From Thermoflexus sp. (GTDB taxonomy: Bacteria; Chloroflexota; Anaerolineae; Thermoflexales; Thermoflexaceae): a DNA stretch of 17,167 bases. This document shows positions 7,503 to 15,789 of the stretch, in pieces; within the stretch, counting starts at the first letter, position 1; the number at the start of each line of letters is the position of its first letter. The notes below the pieces were generated by a model, which was not told the origin of the DNA, made no database searches, and saw nothing but the letters and a program-made list of their open reading frames with translations. The position numbers and the translations under genes are program-made. The stretch covers positions 1 through 17,167 of the forward strand of contig JAGHYO010000021.1 in assembly GCA_017743605.1 (NCBI GenBank), read 5' to 3'.

Positions 7503-8213
7503 ATGGGAGGATCCCTGGAGGAGATCGCCCGGGAGGTGATCGCTTGCCGACGGTGCCCACGGTTGGTGGCCTATCGGGAGGCGGTGGCCCAGCGCAAGCG
7601 ACGGCAGTTCCAGGATTGGGAATACTGGGGCCGACCGGTCCCTGGTTTCGGCGACCCCCAGGCCCGGGTGCTGGTGGTGGGCCTGGCGCCGGCCGCCCAC
7701 GGCGCGAACCGGACCGGGCGTATGTTCACCGGCGACGGCTCGGCGGATTTCCTGATCGCCGCCCTGTATCGCGCCGGCTTCGCCAGCCAGCCGGCCTCCA
7801 CCCATCGGGAGGACGGCTTGGTCTTGCAGGACGTCTACCTCACCGCGGTGGTGCGTTGCGCGCCGCCTGACAACCGGCCGTCCCCAGAGGAGCAGGCGCG
7901 ATGCCGGCCGTATCTGGTGCAGGAGCTCCGGGCGCTCCCTCGTCTGCGGGTCGCGGTCACCCTGGGGCAGATCGCCACCGAGGGGCTCATGCGAGCGCTG
8001 CAGGAGCTAGGCTATAAGGGGCCGCGCCCGGCCTTCCGCCATGGGGCGGTGCATGCCCTAGGACCTGGGTGGCCTGTTCTGGTCATCTCCTATCATCCCA
8101 GCCGCCAGAACACGCAGACGGGCCGCCTGACGTCGGAGATGTTCGACACCGTCTGGGAGACGGTGAAACGTCTGCTGAAGGATACGGAAAGCCCTGCCGC
8201 TTTCGGATCCTAA
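7503..8213 (+). CDS. Family 5 uracil-DNA glycosylase (UDGb), Fe-S type
   Basis: This enzyme excises uracil (and, in this family, often hypoxanthine and other deaminated bases) from DNA, an important task at high temperature. It is 236 residues. Four Cys suited to a 4Fe-4S cluster are C15, C18, C119 and C134. Motif GLAPAAHGANRTGR (60-73) is typical of family 5, which lacks the acidic catalytic residue of family 4 at this place; the second active-site motif is HPSRQN (198-203). The start at 7503 is preceded by GGGAGG with 9-nt spacing and places C15-RR-C18 at the N-terminus, where the family has it. Longer upstream frames run into the divergent SPFH gene. The penicillin-binding protein gene follows after 19 nt, probably in the same transcript. 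Confidence 0.93.
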   Translation: MGGSLEEIAREVIACRRCPRLVAYREAVAQRKRRQFQDWEYWGRPVPGFGDPQARVLVVGLAPAAHGANRTGRMFTGDGSADFLIAALYRAGFASQPASTHREDGLVLQDVYLTAVVRCAPPDNRPSPEEQARCRPYLVQELRALPRLRVAVTLGQIATEGLMRALQELGYKGPRPAFRHGAVHALGPGWPVLVISYHPSRQNTQTGRLTSEMFDTVWETVKRLLKDTESPAAFGS

Positions 8214-8232
8214 GGCGCTGGGGGGGTCATCC

Positions 8233-10977
8233 ATGAGCGAGCACTGGCCGCATCCGACAGGGGATGTGAGCGAGACAGCCGGGTGGTGGGTGCCAGGCCG
8301 GGATCGCACCCAGCGGATCCCGCCCCAGCCGACAACAGGAGGGCCGTCGGGCGGGCCGCCGCGGCCGCCCCGCGCCACCCCAACGGCCTCCCGTCGTCCC
8401 TGGGCCCGGCGGATCCTCGCCGGGCTGCTGATCCTGAGCTTGCTGGGCACCGCGGGGGGCGTGGCTGCCCTGGCCGGATACGTCTATGTGGCCATGCAGC
8501 TGCCGCCGCCGGAGACGCTCCAGGAGCGGGCGCTGAACCTTTCCACCTCGCTGGTGCTCATCGACCGCAACGGAGAGCCGATCGGGGAGATCGCTGACCC
8601 CCAGAGCGGACGCCGCCAGCTGGTCCGCCTCTCGGAAATCTCCCCCTGGCTGATCCGGGCCACCGTGGCCACCGAGGACCCCCGGTTCTGGCAGCATCCG
8701 GGGTTCGACCCTATCGCCATCGTCCGGGCGATCTATCAAGCGATCCGGGAGGGAGAGGTGGTCAGCGGCGCCAGCACTATCCCCCAGCAGCTGGTGCGCA
8801 ACTTGATCATTTCCCCGGAGCGGACGCTGCGGCGCAAGATCAAAGAGGCGGTGCTGGCTGCGGAGATCACCCGCCGTTACCCCCGGGAGCAGATCCTGGA
8901 GATCTACCTCAACACCATCTACTACGGGAACCTGGCCTATGGAGTGGAGGCCGCCGCCCGCACCTACTTCGGGAAATCCGCCAGGGACCTTACCCTAGCG
9001 GAGGCCTCCTTCCTGGCCGGGCTTCCTCAGGCCCCGGCCCTGTACGATCCCTTCGCCCCGCAGGGCCGGGAGCAGGCCCTGCGGCGCCAGCGGGACGTAT
9101 TGCGGTTGATGGGGGAGGCTGGCTTCGTTACCCCGGAGCAGGCGGAGGCTGCGGCCCGAGAGATGCAGGCCTATCCCTTCCAGAAGCCCCCAGCTGCATC
9201 CCCTGCCCCCGAGGCGCCCCACTTCGCCCTCTACGTGCTGCAGTGGCTGGAGCAGACCTTCAGCCTGGAGCCCCAGACCCTGCACCGGGGCGGGCTGCGG
9301 GTGGAGACCACCCTGGACCTCCGCCTCCAGCGGATGACGACCCGCGTCCTGCGGGAGCAGGTGGCCAAGCTGACCAACAAGAACGTCCGCAACGGGGCGG
9401 TGGTGATCCTGGATCCCCGTACCGGCGAGATCCTGGCTATGGTGGGGAGCCCCAACTACAACGACGCCGTCCACGGGGGCCAGATCAACATGGCCATCGT
9501 CCCCCGCCAGCCGGGTTCCTCCATCAAGCCCTTGACCTACCTGGCGGCCTTCGAGAAGGGGTGGACGCCCGCCACCTTGATCTGGGACGTGCCGACCCGC
9601 TTCCCGGATGGGCCGGGGCGCTTCTACGAGCCGGTCAACTACGATCGCCGCTTTCACGGCCCGGTCACCGTGCGCTACGCCCTGGGGAACTCCTACAACA
9701 TCCCGGCGGTGAAGGCCCTGGCCTTCGTGGGGCTGCCGGCCTTCCTCCAGCGCGCTCGGGATCTGGGCATCACCACCCTGACCCGGCCCGATTACGGCCT
9801 CTCCCTCACCTTGGGCGGCGGCGAGGTGCCCTTGCTGGAGATGGCCGGGCTGTACGCAGCCTTCGCCAACGAAGGCCGGCGGGTGCCCCCGGTTCCGGTC
9901 CGCCGGATCACCGACGCCTTCGGCCGTGTGCTCTACGAATACGCGCCGCCGCCGGGACAGCCGGTGATGCGGCCCGAGCACGCCTATCTCATCACCCACA
10001 TCCTCTCCGACAACGAGGCCCGCAAGGCTGCCTTCGGGCCCAACAGCCCGCTGAAGCTCTCGCGGCCGGCGGCGGCCAAGACGGGGACCACCGACGACTT
10101 CCGGGACAACTGGACGCTGGGCTACAGTCCGGATTTAGTGGTGGGGGTCTGGGTGGGCAACGCGGACAACTCCAAGATGAAGGGGGTTACTGGCATCACC
10201 GGTGCAGCCCCGGTCTGGCAAGATGTGATGGAGGAAGCCCATCGCATCCTGAACCTGCCGCCCCGGGAGTTCCGTCAGCCGCCAGGGACCATTGCGCTGG
10301 AGATCTGCCTGGATTCGGGGACCCGGCCCTCGCCCTACTGCCCCCCCGACCGGCGGCGGGTGGAGGTCTTCGCGGCCGATCAGCCCCCACCCGGCCCGGA
10401 GCAAGATCTCTGGCAGCTCGTGGTCCTGGACGGGGCCACCGGGCTGCGCTACGCCGAGGGCTGCCCAGGCCCGTCCATCGAGCGGGTGTTCTACATCGTG
10501 CCGGAAGAAGGGCGCTGGTGGGCCGAGCAGCGTCAGATCCCCCAGCCGCCCAGCGAGGTGTGCATCGCGGCCATCCCCCAGGTCATCATCCGATGGCCCA
10601 ATGAGAGCACCGTGGTCCAAGGGATTGTTCCGGTGCAGGGGACGGTGTGGATCCCGGACTTTGCCTATTACTACGCGGAGTGGGGCATCTTGGGAGCGGA
10701 CGGCGTCGCCTGGCAGTGGCTGAGCGGTCCGCATCTGGCGCCGGTCCGCGACGGCCAGATCACGGTCTGGAACGCCTCCGGGCTGCCCACAGGGTGGTAT
10801 GCCCTACGGGTGACCGCCTTCAACCGCGCCGGGCAAGCCTTCGTTGGGGAGGCGCAGACCTACGTGGACAACGGGATCGTCCCCACGCCCACGTCGATCC
10901 CGACCGTCACGCTCACGCCGCTTCCTACCCCGACCCCGGAGGCCACGCCCATGCCGACGCTGCCCCCCACCCCATGA
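8233..10977 (+). CDS. Class A penicillin-binding protein (PBP1a type) with C-terminal Ig-like domain
   Basis: A bifunctional peptidoglycan glycosyltransferase/transpeptidase of 914 residues. Order: Pro-rich cytoplasmic tail (1-55), membrane helix (about 61-88), GT51 domain with catalytic E148 in ATEDPRFW, GASTIPQQLVRNL and an intact RKIKEAVLAAEITRRY region, then the transpeptidase with S429-S-I-K432 (SxxK), S487-Y-N489 (SxN) and K616-T-G-T619. All catalytic residues are present. After the catalytic core come an Ig-like segment (about 780-880, YYAEWGILGADG and WYALRVTAFNRAG) and a Pro/Thr tail (about 881-914), a layout common in Chloroflexota surface proteins. The ATG has a G-rich sequence 6 nt upstream. 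It probably shares a transcript with the uracil-DNA glycosylase gene. Confidence 0.96.
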   Translation: MSEHWPHPTGDVSETAGWWVPGRDRTQRIPPQPTTGGPSGGPPRPPRATPTASRRPWARRILAGLLILSLLGTAGGVAALAGYVYVAMQLPPPETLQERALNLSTSLVLIDRNGEPIGEIADPQSGRRQLVRLSEISPWLIRATVATEDPRFWQHPGFDPIAIVRAIYQAIREGEVVSGASTIPQQLVRNLIISPERTLRRKIKEAVLAAEITRRYPREQILEIYLNTIYYGNLAYGVEAAARTYFGKSARDLTLAEASFLAGLPQAPALYDPFAPQGREQALRRQRDVLRLMGEAGFVTPEQAEAAAREMQAYPFQKPPAASPAPEAPHFALYVLQWLEQTFSLEPQTLHRGGLRVETTLDLRLQRMTTRVLREQVAKLTNKNVRNGAVVILDPRTGEILAMVGSPNYNDAVHGGQINMAIVPRQPGSSIKPLTYLAAFEKGWTPATLIWDVPTRFPDGPGRFYEPVNYDRRFHGPVTVRYALGNSYNIPAVKALAFVGLPAFLQRARDLGITTLTRPDYGLSLTLGGGEVPLLEMAGLYAAFANEGRRVPPVPVRRITDAFGRVLYEYAPPPGQPVMRPEHAYLITHILSDNEARKAAFGPNSPLKLSRPAAAKTGTTDDFRDNWTLGYSPDLVVGVWVGNADNSKMKGVTGITGAAPVWQDVMEEAHRILNLPPREFRQPPGTIALEICLDSGTRPSPYCPPDRRRVEVFAADQPPPGPEQDLWQLVVLDGATGLRYAEGCPGPSIERVFYIVPEEGRWWAEQRQIPQPPSEVCIAAIPQVIIRWPNESTVVQGIVPVQGTVWIPDFAYYYAEWGILGADGVAWQWLSGPHLAPVRDGQITVWNASGLPTGWYALRVTAFNRAGQAFVGEAQTYVDNGIVPTPTSIPTVTLTPLPTPTPEATPMPTLPPTP

Positions 10978-11106
10978 ACCCCGGACTGGGATCCACACAG
11001 GCCGACTGCCCGTCGCTCGGCATGGATCCGGCACGACCGGCGCTCGGATGTTCGCGGCGATTTTCGTCCTGCGTCCTGGCCCGGCGATCCAGAAGGGGTC
11101 CCTCCC

Positions 11107-11964
11107 TCACCGCCCGGCCAGGGACACTCCAGCCAGGATCAGCGCCAGACCCCCGAGAAGCCACCCCGAGAGGGGCTCGCCGAGCCACACTGCCCCCCAG
11201 AGCACTGCGAAGATCGGATTGAGATACACCACCAGGGAGACCCCGATCACCCCAGCGCGCTGGAGCAGCGCATAATACATCACGTAGGCGATGGCCGTGC
11301 CCAGGACCGCCAGAAGGATCATGGCGGCGAGGGACTCCGGCGCCGGGGAGAGCGTCCACGGCCGATCCAGGAGCAGGCTGAAGGGGAGCGCTATCAACGC
11401 GCCGCATACCATCTGCCCGACGGCCGCGTCCACTGGAGAGACCCCGTGCAGCGCCCGCCGGGCGTAAATGGTGGCTGCGGCGTATGAGATGGCGGCTGCC
11501 ACCACGGCCCCCTCGCTGAGCAGACGTACATGGGCCGCCCGCTGCAGGTCCGGGAACAGCAGGACCAGGATCCCCAAGAAGCCCAGGAGCAGCCCGGCCA
11601 GCTGGCGCCGCGAGGGCCGCTCCTCCCGCAGCCACAAGGCCGTGAACCCGGCGACCCAGAGGGGCATGGTGGCGATCAGCACGCCTGCCAGCCCGCTGGC
11701 GATGGTCTGCTGGCTCCAGGCGACCAGCGTGTGGGGGAGCGCAGCGTTGAGGGCTCCCATCGCCAGATAGGCCCCCCAGGGCGGGTCCGCTCGGGGACCC
11801 GGACGGAGCCGCTGGAACAGCCCGAGGAGAGCGGCGGCGATCAGCAGCCGCCCCGCCACAAACGTGAACGGTGGGATCGTCCGCACCCCTAGGGCGAAAA
11901 AGAGATACGAGGCCCCCCAAATCGCTCCCAGCGCCAGCAGGATCGCCACATCTCCCGCGCGCAT
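11107..11964 (-). CDS. EamA/DMT-family transporter (10-TM permease)
   Basis: The predicted protein has 285 residues, mostly hydrophobic, with about ten membrane helices arranged as two EamA repeats (about 5-140 and 150-280). The N-terminus LLALGAIWGASYLFFALGV and the GLAGVLIATMPLWVAGFTAL and LGTAIAYVMYYALL segments are characteristic of drug/metabolite transporters, which usually export amino acids, metabolites or toxins. The substrate cannot be assigned. GAGGAG lies 6 nt upstream of the ATG. The gene converges with the PBP gene across a 129-nt gap with no clear terminator, and its upstream neighbour is the decayed DNRLRE fragment on the other strand. It appears to be transcribed alone. Confidence 0.92.
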   Translation of the reverse strand: MRAGDVAILLALGAIWGASYLFFALGVRTIPPFTFVAGRLLIAAALLGLFQRLRPGPRADPPWGAYLAMGALNAALPHTLVAWSQQTIASGLAGVLIATMPLWVAGFTALWLREERPSRRQLAGLLLGFLGILVLLFPDLQRAAHVRLLSEGAVVAAAISYAAATIYARRALHGVSPVDAAVGQMVCGALIALPFSLLLDRPWTLSPAPESLAAMILLAVLGTAIAYVMYYALLQRAGVIGVSLVVYLNPIFAVLWGAVWLGEPLSGWLLGGLALILAGVSLAGR

Positions 11965-12159
11965 CTTTGTCTCCTCGGATCGTCATTCGAAGAGCGCATG
12001 GTGTCGTCACCTATCACTTAGCTCGCCTCTCCCGCCGGACCTCACGGCGTTTGCCGGATCCCGCACGCTCTTTGACACATTTGGAACGAATGAGGGAACC
12101 ACAACAACAGCCACGCACCCGACTTCAACACCCAGAATCAATCTAACGTCGCCAACTGG

Positions 12160-12483
12160 TTGTGTCTCGCCAAATATTACGTGACCTTCCCCTGGGATGC
12201 CATGCTGCGGGGAAGAGGAAACCATCGCCTGGAACAAAGCGCCTCTGTCGAAGGAAAACATCGGCGGCGCCTCAGTGGATCCCATGCCGGAACCGCCAAG
12301 CTGGCCCGGTGCCCCCGCGTTTGGGATGTCTGTTATGCGGTGGCCCAGGCCTATGCGCGGGGCGAGCCTCTACGTCGGATCCTCTACAGCGCCCATTCAG
12401 CCTATCACAGCGGCAAATATTTCGTGTCTTCCAACACCGGAGACGGGAACACGGAGAGGCGACTGCTTTTGGAGGTATGGTGA
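12160..12483 (+). pseudogene. Decayed C-terminal fragment of a secreted DNRLRE/CBM-like domain
   Basis: A continuous protein-like reading is only obtained by switching frames twice. It starts in one frame (KYYVTFPWDAM, to about 12200), shifts within a GGGG run near 12208-12211 to read EETIAWNKAPLSKENIGG and VDPMPEPPSWPG, then returns at a CCCCC run near 12312-12316 to read VWDVCYAVAQAYARGEPL and LYSAHSAYHSGKYFVSS, ending with a TGA at 12481. The TWNNAP-like and YHSGKYFVSS-TGD patterns recall the end of DNRLRE/CBM96-type beta domains of large secreted proteins; this is recognition from memory, not a search. There is no start codon with a ribosome site and no signal peptide. It is most likely a remnant of a lost extracellular protein gene. 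Sequencing errors at both homopolymers are possible but would still leave only a fragment. Confidence 0.6.
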
Positions 12484-12535
12484 GGAGAGCCCCGTTGAGG
12501 CGGACGGTCCGGAAACAAAAGCACGAGCCTACATC

Positions 12536-12549
12536 CCCGCCCGTGCGGG
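12536..12549 (-). terminator. Weak hairpin after paaD
   Basis: CCCGC and GCGGG pair around a 4-nt loop, 3 nt past the paaD stop on the minus strand. The nearest U-rich stretch (CTTTTGTTT) is about 13 nt further, so this is only a candidate end of the paa transcript. Confidence 0.25.
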
Positions 12550-12552
12550 ACC

Positions 12553-13062
12553 TTACAACGGCTTGAAAGCCTCAAAGGGCTGCCGGCATGCCTCACAATA
12601 AAACAACGCCCGGCACGAGGTGGGCCCGAAGAGGTTCTCCATCCGGGTGTTTGTGGAGCCGCAGAAGGGGCACGGCACCCCCTTCAGCAACTCCGGGGTG
12701 ATCTCCCCCGCAGACGGCCGGGGCGGCGCGATCCCCAGCTCCCGAAGCGCCTGTCGTGCCCGCTCGCTCATCCGGTCCGGTGTCCACGGCGGCCGATATA
12801 CCCGCCGCACCTGAACCCGCCGCGCCCCCAGGGCCTGGATGCGCTCGACGATCTCCCGCTCCATCACGTGCAACGCTGGACATCCCACAAAGGTGGGCGC
12901 AAAATCCACCTCCACCATGTCATCGCCCACCCGGACGTCGTAGATCAACCCCAGGTCCACCACCGAGACCGTGGGGATCTCCGGATCCTTCACCGCCTCC
13001 AGCGCGGCGAGGATCGCCTCCCGGGTCAGCCCCGGCCCGTCCGCCCGCTCGTCGTTCACCAT
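12553..13062 (-). CDS. paaD: Phenylacetyl-CoA epoxidase maturation subunit PaaD
   Basis: The predicted protein has 169 residues. The N-terminal half is a MIP18/DUF59 domain (DPEIPTVSVVDLGLIYDV at 26-43, with C61 in the GCPAL turn) related to Fe-S assembly factors. The C-terminal part has a zinc-ribbon-like pair, C131-P-F-C134 and C156-E-A-C159. PaaD is needed in vivo for an active PaaABCE ring epoxidase, probably by helping metal-centre or Fe-S assembly; it is not part of the purified complex. The ATG overlaps the paaC stop by 7 nt (ATGGTGA), which implies translational coupling. It is the last gene of the operon; what follows is the decayed DNRLRE fragment on the opposite strand. Confidence 0.95.
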   Translation of the reverse strand: MVNDERADGPGLTREAILAALEAVKDPEIPTVSVVDLGLIYDVRVGDDMVEVDFAPTFVGCPALHVMEREIVERIQALGARRVQVRRVYRPPWTPDRMSERARQALRELGIAPPRPSAGEITPELLKGVPCPFCGSTNTRMENLFGPTSCRALFYCEACRQPFEAFKPL

Positions 13063-13850
13063 GTCTCCCCCATCCCGGAGCGCGCGACCATCTGGAAATC
13101 TGCCAGCAGGGCGGCCAAGTGCTCCGTGTGTCGTCCGATCCGCCCGCCGTAAGCGGGCTCCGCCTCCGGGATCTTCAGGGAGGCCGCCTCCAGGATGGGG
13201 CGCACCTCTGCCTTCCAGCGGACCCGCAGCTCAGCCTCCGGGGGCTGGATCCCCGCCGCCACCCGCAGATCCTCCCCGGGCGCCGGCTCGAACAGCCCCA
13301 GAGCGTGCGGCCATGCCTGCTCCAGGGCTGCCTGCATCCGGCGGTGGCTCTCCTCCGTGGCATCCCCCAGCCGCAGCACCCAGGCCCGGCTATGCATCAG
13401 GTGATAGGTCTCCTCCCGGCGGACCTTCGTCGCCGCCGCCGCCAGCGGCGGATAGGCGCTGTCTATCAAGGCCTCCAGGCGGACCTTCTCCGCGTAATCG
13501 AAGAGGAATTGACGGACCACCGTGAAGGCCCAATCCCCCCGCGGGAGCTCCACCAGGGTGGCGTTGCGGAACTCCGGGGGATCCCGGAAGTAGGCCATGC
13601 GGTCGGGGTCGGGCCACCCCAGCGCCTGCAGCATCGAATACCAGAGGACCGCATGCCCGATCTCGTCCTGGGCGATGCTGGCCATGGCGATGTCCGCCTC
13701 CAGGATCGGGGCGTGGCCCACCCACTCCGCATCCCGATGGCCCAGCAGGACCTCATCGTCGGCCATCGCCAGCAGAAGATGTCCCACCGCCTCCCGGAGG
13801 GGGTCCGGGAGCGAGACCGCCTCATTCGGCTTCAGGGAGGGACTGGCCAT
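13056..13850 (-). CDS. paaC: Phenylacetyl-CoA epoxidase structural subunit PaaC
   Basis: The predicted protein has 264 residues and a ferritin-like helical fold. Family regions include LLLAMADDEVLLGHRDAEWVGHAPILEADIA (25-55) and IAQDEIGHAVLW (59-70). PaaC pairs with PaaA as the non-catalytic partner that shapes the substrate channel. Here the ADDEVLLGHRDAEW and QDEIGH segments keep Glu/His residues, so a metal site cannot be excluded from sequence alone. The ATG at 13850 is the only good start: GGAG lies about 4 nt upstream and the first conserved helix begins at residue 15. It overlaps paaB by 29 nt at its start and paaD by 7 nt at its end. Confidence 0.96.
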   Translation of the reverse strand: MASPSLKPNEAVSLPDPLREAVGHLLLAMADDEVLLGHRDAEWVGHAPILEADIAMASIAQDEIGHAVLWYSMLQALGWPDPDRMAYFRDPPEFRNATLVELPRGDWAFTVVRQFLFDYAEKVRLEALIDSAYPPLAAAATKVRREETYHLMHSRAWVLRLGDATEESHRRMQAALEQAWPHALGLFEPAPGEDLRVAAGIQPPEAELRVRWKAEVRPILEAASLKIPEAEPAYGGRIGRHTEHLAALLADFQMVARSGMGETW

Positions 13851-14145
13851 GGCGCTCCATCCACCTCCGCACCCGCTCCGTCACCCGGAAGCCCCGGGGC
13901 TCCCGATACTCTTTCTCCAGAGCGGAGGCAAATAGCTCCTCCGCTTCCTCCGCTTGGGAGGCGTAGATCGCCGCTGCGGGGACCACCCACAGGCTGGCGC
14001 AACGGCCCCGACGGGCAAACTGCTCTTTGGCCAGGATCAGGGCCATCTCCGGGTCAGGGGCGTGGACCGCGCCCACGTGGACGTGGGGGTCGCCCCGCTT
14101 CTCCTGGAGGAAGACCTCATAGACCGGCCACTGCGTGTCGGCCAT
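13822..14145 (-). CDS. paaB: Phenylacetyl-CoA epoxidase subunit PaaB
   Basis: The predicted protein has 107 residues, close to the usual 95 or so for PaaB. The N-terminal WPVYEVFLQEKRGDPHVHVG and the following APDPEMALILAKEQFARRG are characteristic. PaaB is a small bridging subunit that joins PaaAC dimers into the larger epoxidase assembly. The start is set at 14145 (MADTQWPVYEVF): GGAGAG lies just upstream, and a longer in-frame version would add an Arg-rich stretch that is really the shadow of the paaA 3' end. It overlaps paaA by 29 nt upstream and paaC by 29 nt downstream. Confidence 0.95.
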   Translation of the reverse strand: MADTQWPVYEVFLQEKRGDPHVHVGAVHAPDPEMALILAKEQFARRGRCASLWVVPAAAIYASQAEEAEELFASALEKEYREPRGFRVTERVRRWMERHGQSLPEAE

Positions 14146-15148
14146 TGCGCTCTCCGTTCGTCTGCTGCGCCGCCTTCGCCGCCAGGGCCTCCCGCACCCA
14201 GCGCCCTTCCTCGTGGGCTCGGCGCCGGGCCGCCATCCGCTCCGCGTTGCACGGGCCGTCACCCCGGATCACCCGCCAGAACTCCTCCCAGTCCGGCTCG
14301 CTGAAGTGCCAGTGCCCAGTCTCAGGATCATAGCGCAGGTTCGGATCCGGGATGGTGAGGCCCAGGCGCAGCACCATTGGCGCGTATTGATCCACGAACT
14401 CCTGGCGCAGCTGGTCATTGGTCTTCGTTTTGATTCGCCAGCGTAGCAACATCGGGGTGTGCACCGAGTCGCGGTCCGAGGGGCCGAAGAGCATCAGCGC
14501 CGGATACCACCAGCGGTTCACCGCCTCCTGCATCATCTGCCGCTGGGCGGGGGTGCCGGTAGCCAGGGCGACGAAGGCGTCGTAACCCTGTTTGATATGG
14601 AAGGATTCCTCGTAGCAGATGCGCTTCATTGCCCGAGCGTAGGGACCGTAGGAGCCCTGGGCCAGCATCAGCTGGTTGACCACTGCGGCGCCGTCGATCA
14701 GCAGCCCGATGGCCGCCACATCAGCCCATGTGGGGGTGGGGTAGTTGAACACCACCGAATACTTCGCTTTCCCGGCCAGCAACGCCTCGATCATCTCCTC
14801 CCGGCTGATCCCCAGGGTCTCCGCTGCCCGATACAGCAGCTGGCCGTGGCCGCCCTCGTCCTGCACCTTGGCGATGAGGATCAGCTTGCGCCGGAGGGTG
14901 GGAGCGCGCGGGATCCATTTCCCCTCGGGGAGCATCCCCACGATCTCGCTGTGGGCGTGCTGGGAGATCATCCGGATCAGCTGCTGTCGGTATTCCTCCG
15001 GCATCCAGTCGGTGGGCTCGATCTTCTCCCCTCGGGCGATGCGCGCCTCGAACTCCGCCAGACGGGCCTCGTATTCCGGGCCCCCTTGTGGAGGCGGCGC
15101 CTGCTCCGGAACCGGAACCGGATGACCCCGGATGCGGTAGGCGATCAT
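14117..15148 (-). CDS. paaA: Phenylacetyl-CoA epoxidase catalytic subunit PaaA
   Basis: The catalytic diiron subunit, which epoxidises the aromatic ring of phenylacetyl-CoA using O2 and reducing equivalents, opening the aerobic hybrid phenylacetate pathway. It is 343 residues, slightly longer than E. coli PaaA. Iron-ligand regions are VQDEGGH (95-101, E98-x2-H101) and YEESFH (179-184, E181-x2-H184), with HSEIVGMLPEGKWIPRAP (66-83) for substrate contact. The start is the ATG at 15148, with AAGGAGGAG 3 nt upstream. A GTG at 15166 would overlap the tetR stop and remove this ribosome site from the leader. It follows tetR by 14 nt and overlaps paaB by 29 nt, so it sits second in a tetR-paaABCD transcript. 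Confidence 0.97.
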   Translation of the reverse strand: MIAYRIRGHPVPVPEQAPPPQGGPEYEARLAEFEARIARGEKIEPTDWMPEEYRQQLIRMISQHAHSEIVGMLPEGKWIPRAPTLRRKLILIAKVQDEGGHGQLLYRAAETLGISREEMIEALLAGKAKYSVVFNYPTPTWADVAAIGLLIDGAAVVNQLMLAQGSYGPYARAMKRICYEESFHIKQGYDAFVALATGTPAQRQMMQEAVNRWWYPALMLFGPSDRDSVHTPMLLRWRIKTKTNDQLRQEFVDQYAPMVLRLGLTIPDPNLRYDPETGHWHFSEPDWEEFWRVIRGDGPCNAERMAARRRAHEEGRWVREALAAKAAQQTNGERNGRHAVAGL

Positions 15149-15162
15149 GGGCTCCTCCTTCC

Positions 15163-15771
15163 TCACGGATCTACAGACAAGGGTTCCGCGCAGGCCAGCC
15201 CCCGCGCCGCCCAGTCGCTGAAGGCCTCGGCGATCTGGTCCGGCGAGAGCGGGCCCTTGGGATGATACCAGATGGCCACCCCGTTGAGCGCCGTTAGGAT
15301 GAAGCGGGTGATCAGCGGGACGTCCAGATCCGCCCGGAAGACGCCGGATGCGATCCCCTCCCGTAGGATCTCCCGGAAGAGCATCTCATAGGCGTCTCGG
15401 CGGGCGAGGATCTCGTGGCGGCGCTTCGGGCTCAGAGCCCGCCATTCGTGGTTGAAGACCACCGCCGCATCCTGGCGCTCCGTCGCCACCCGGATGTGGG
15501 CGGCCACCGCCATGCGCAGCTTCTCCAGGGGAGGCCGCTCCGAGCGGACGATGGGCTCCAGGCTCGATAGGAAGGCCTGCGCCGCCTCGTCCACGATCTC
15601 CCAGAGCAGCTCCTCCTTGGAGGCGATGTGCGCATAGAGGCTCCCTCCCTGCAGGCGGATCGCCGCCGCGATGTCCCGGATGGACGTCCCGTAGTAGCCG
15701 CGCTGGCTGAAGAGCCGCCCGGCCACCCGCAGGATCGCCCTGCGTCGATCGCCTCCGCTTCCTCGTGCCAT
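15163..15771 (-). CDS. TetR-family regulator, probable phenylacetate operon repressor
   Basis: The predicted protein has 202 residues. The N-terminal helix-turn-helix spans about 8-55 (ILRVAGRLFSQRGYYGTS, then DIAAAIRLQGGSLYAHIASKEELL), and an all-helical ligand domain fills the rest. TetR regulators of this kind (for example PaaR in Thermus) bind acyl-CoA ligands such as phenylacetyl-CoA and release DNA. It is the first gene of the operon and sits 14 nt before paaA. A palindrome at the predicted transcription start suggests that it represses itself and paaABCD together. The ATG at 15771 has no Shine-Dalgarno sequence and a predicted leader of only about 17 nt. The ligand is inferred from context, so no gene symbol is given. 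Confidence 0.93.
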   Translation of the reverse strand: MARGSGGDRRRAILRVAGRLFSQRGYYGTSIRDIAAAIRLQGGSLYAHIASKEELLWEIVDEAAQAFLSSLEPIVRSERPPLEKLRMAVAAHIRVATERQDAAVVFNHEWRALSPKRRHEILARRDAYEMLFREILREGIASGVFRADLDVPLITRFILTALNGVAIWYHPKGPLSPDQIAEAFSDWAARGLACAEPLSVDP

Positions 15772-15779
15772 TTTTCTAA

Positions 15780-15789
15780 CAAACGTTTG
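15780..15789. promoter_or_regulatory. Putative TetR operator at the paa transcription start
   Basis: CAAACGTTTG is a perfect 10-bp palindrome; weaker symmetry extends one or two bases further. It covers the predicted transcription start and lies 5 nt past the TATAAT box, so a bound dimer would block initiation. TetR proteins with acyl-CoA ligands typically bind palindromes of this form, with an AACG/CGTT core. Confidence 0.65.

Noticed and set aside
9243..10604. 453-codon frame within the PBP gene
   Set aside because: Out-of-frame shadow of a gene whose own frame carries all catalytic motifs.
14146..14262. Longer PaaB start at 14262
   Set aside because: Adds an Arg-rich stretch that is the antiphase reading of the paaA 3' end; the ATG at 14145 has GGAGAG upstream and gives a normal-length PaaB.
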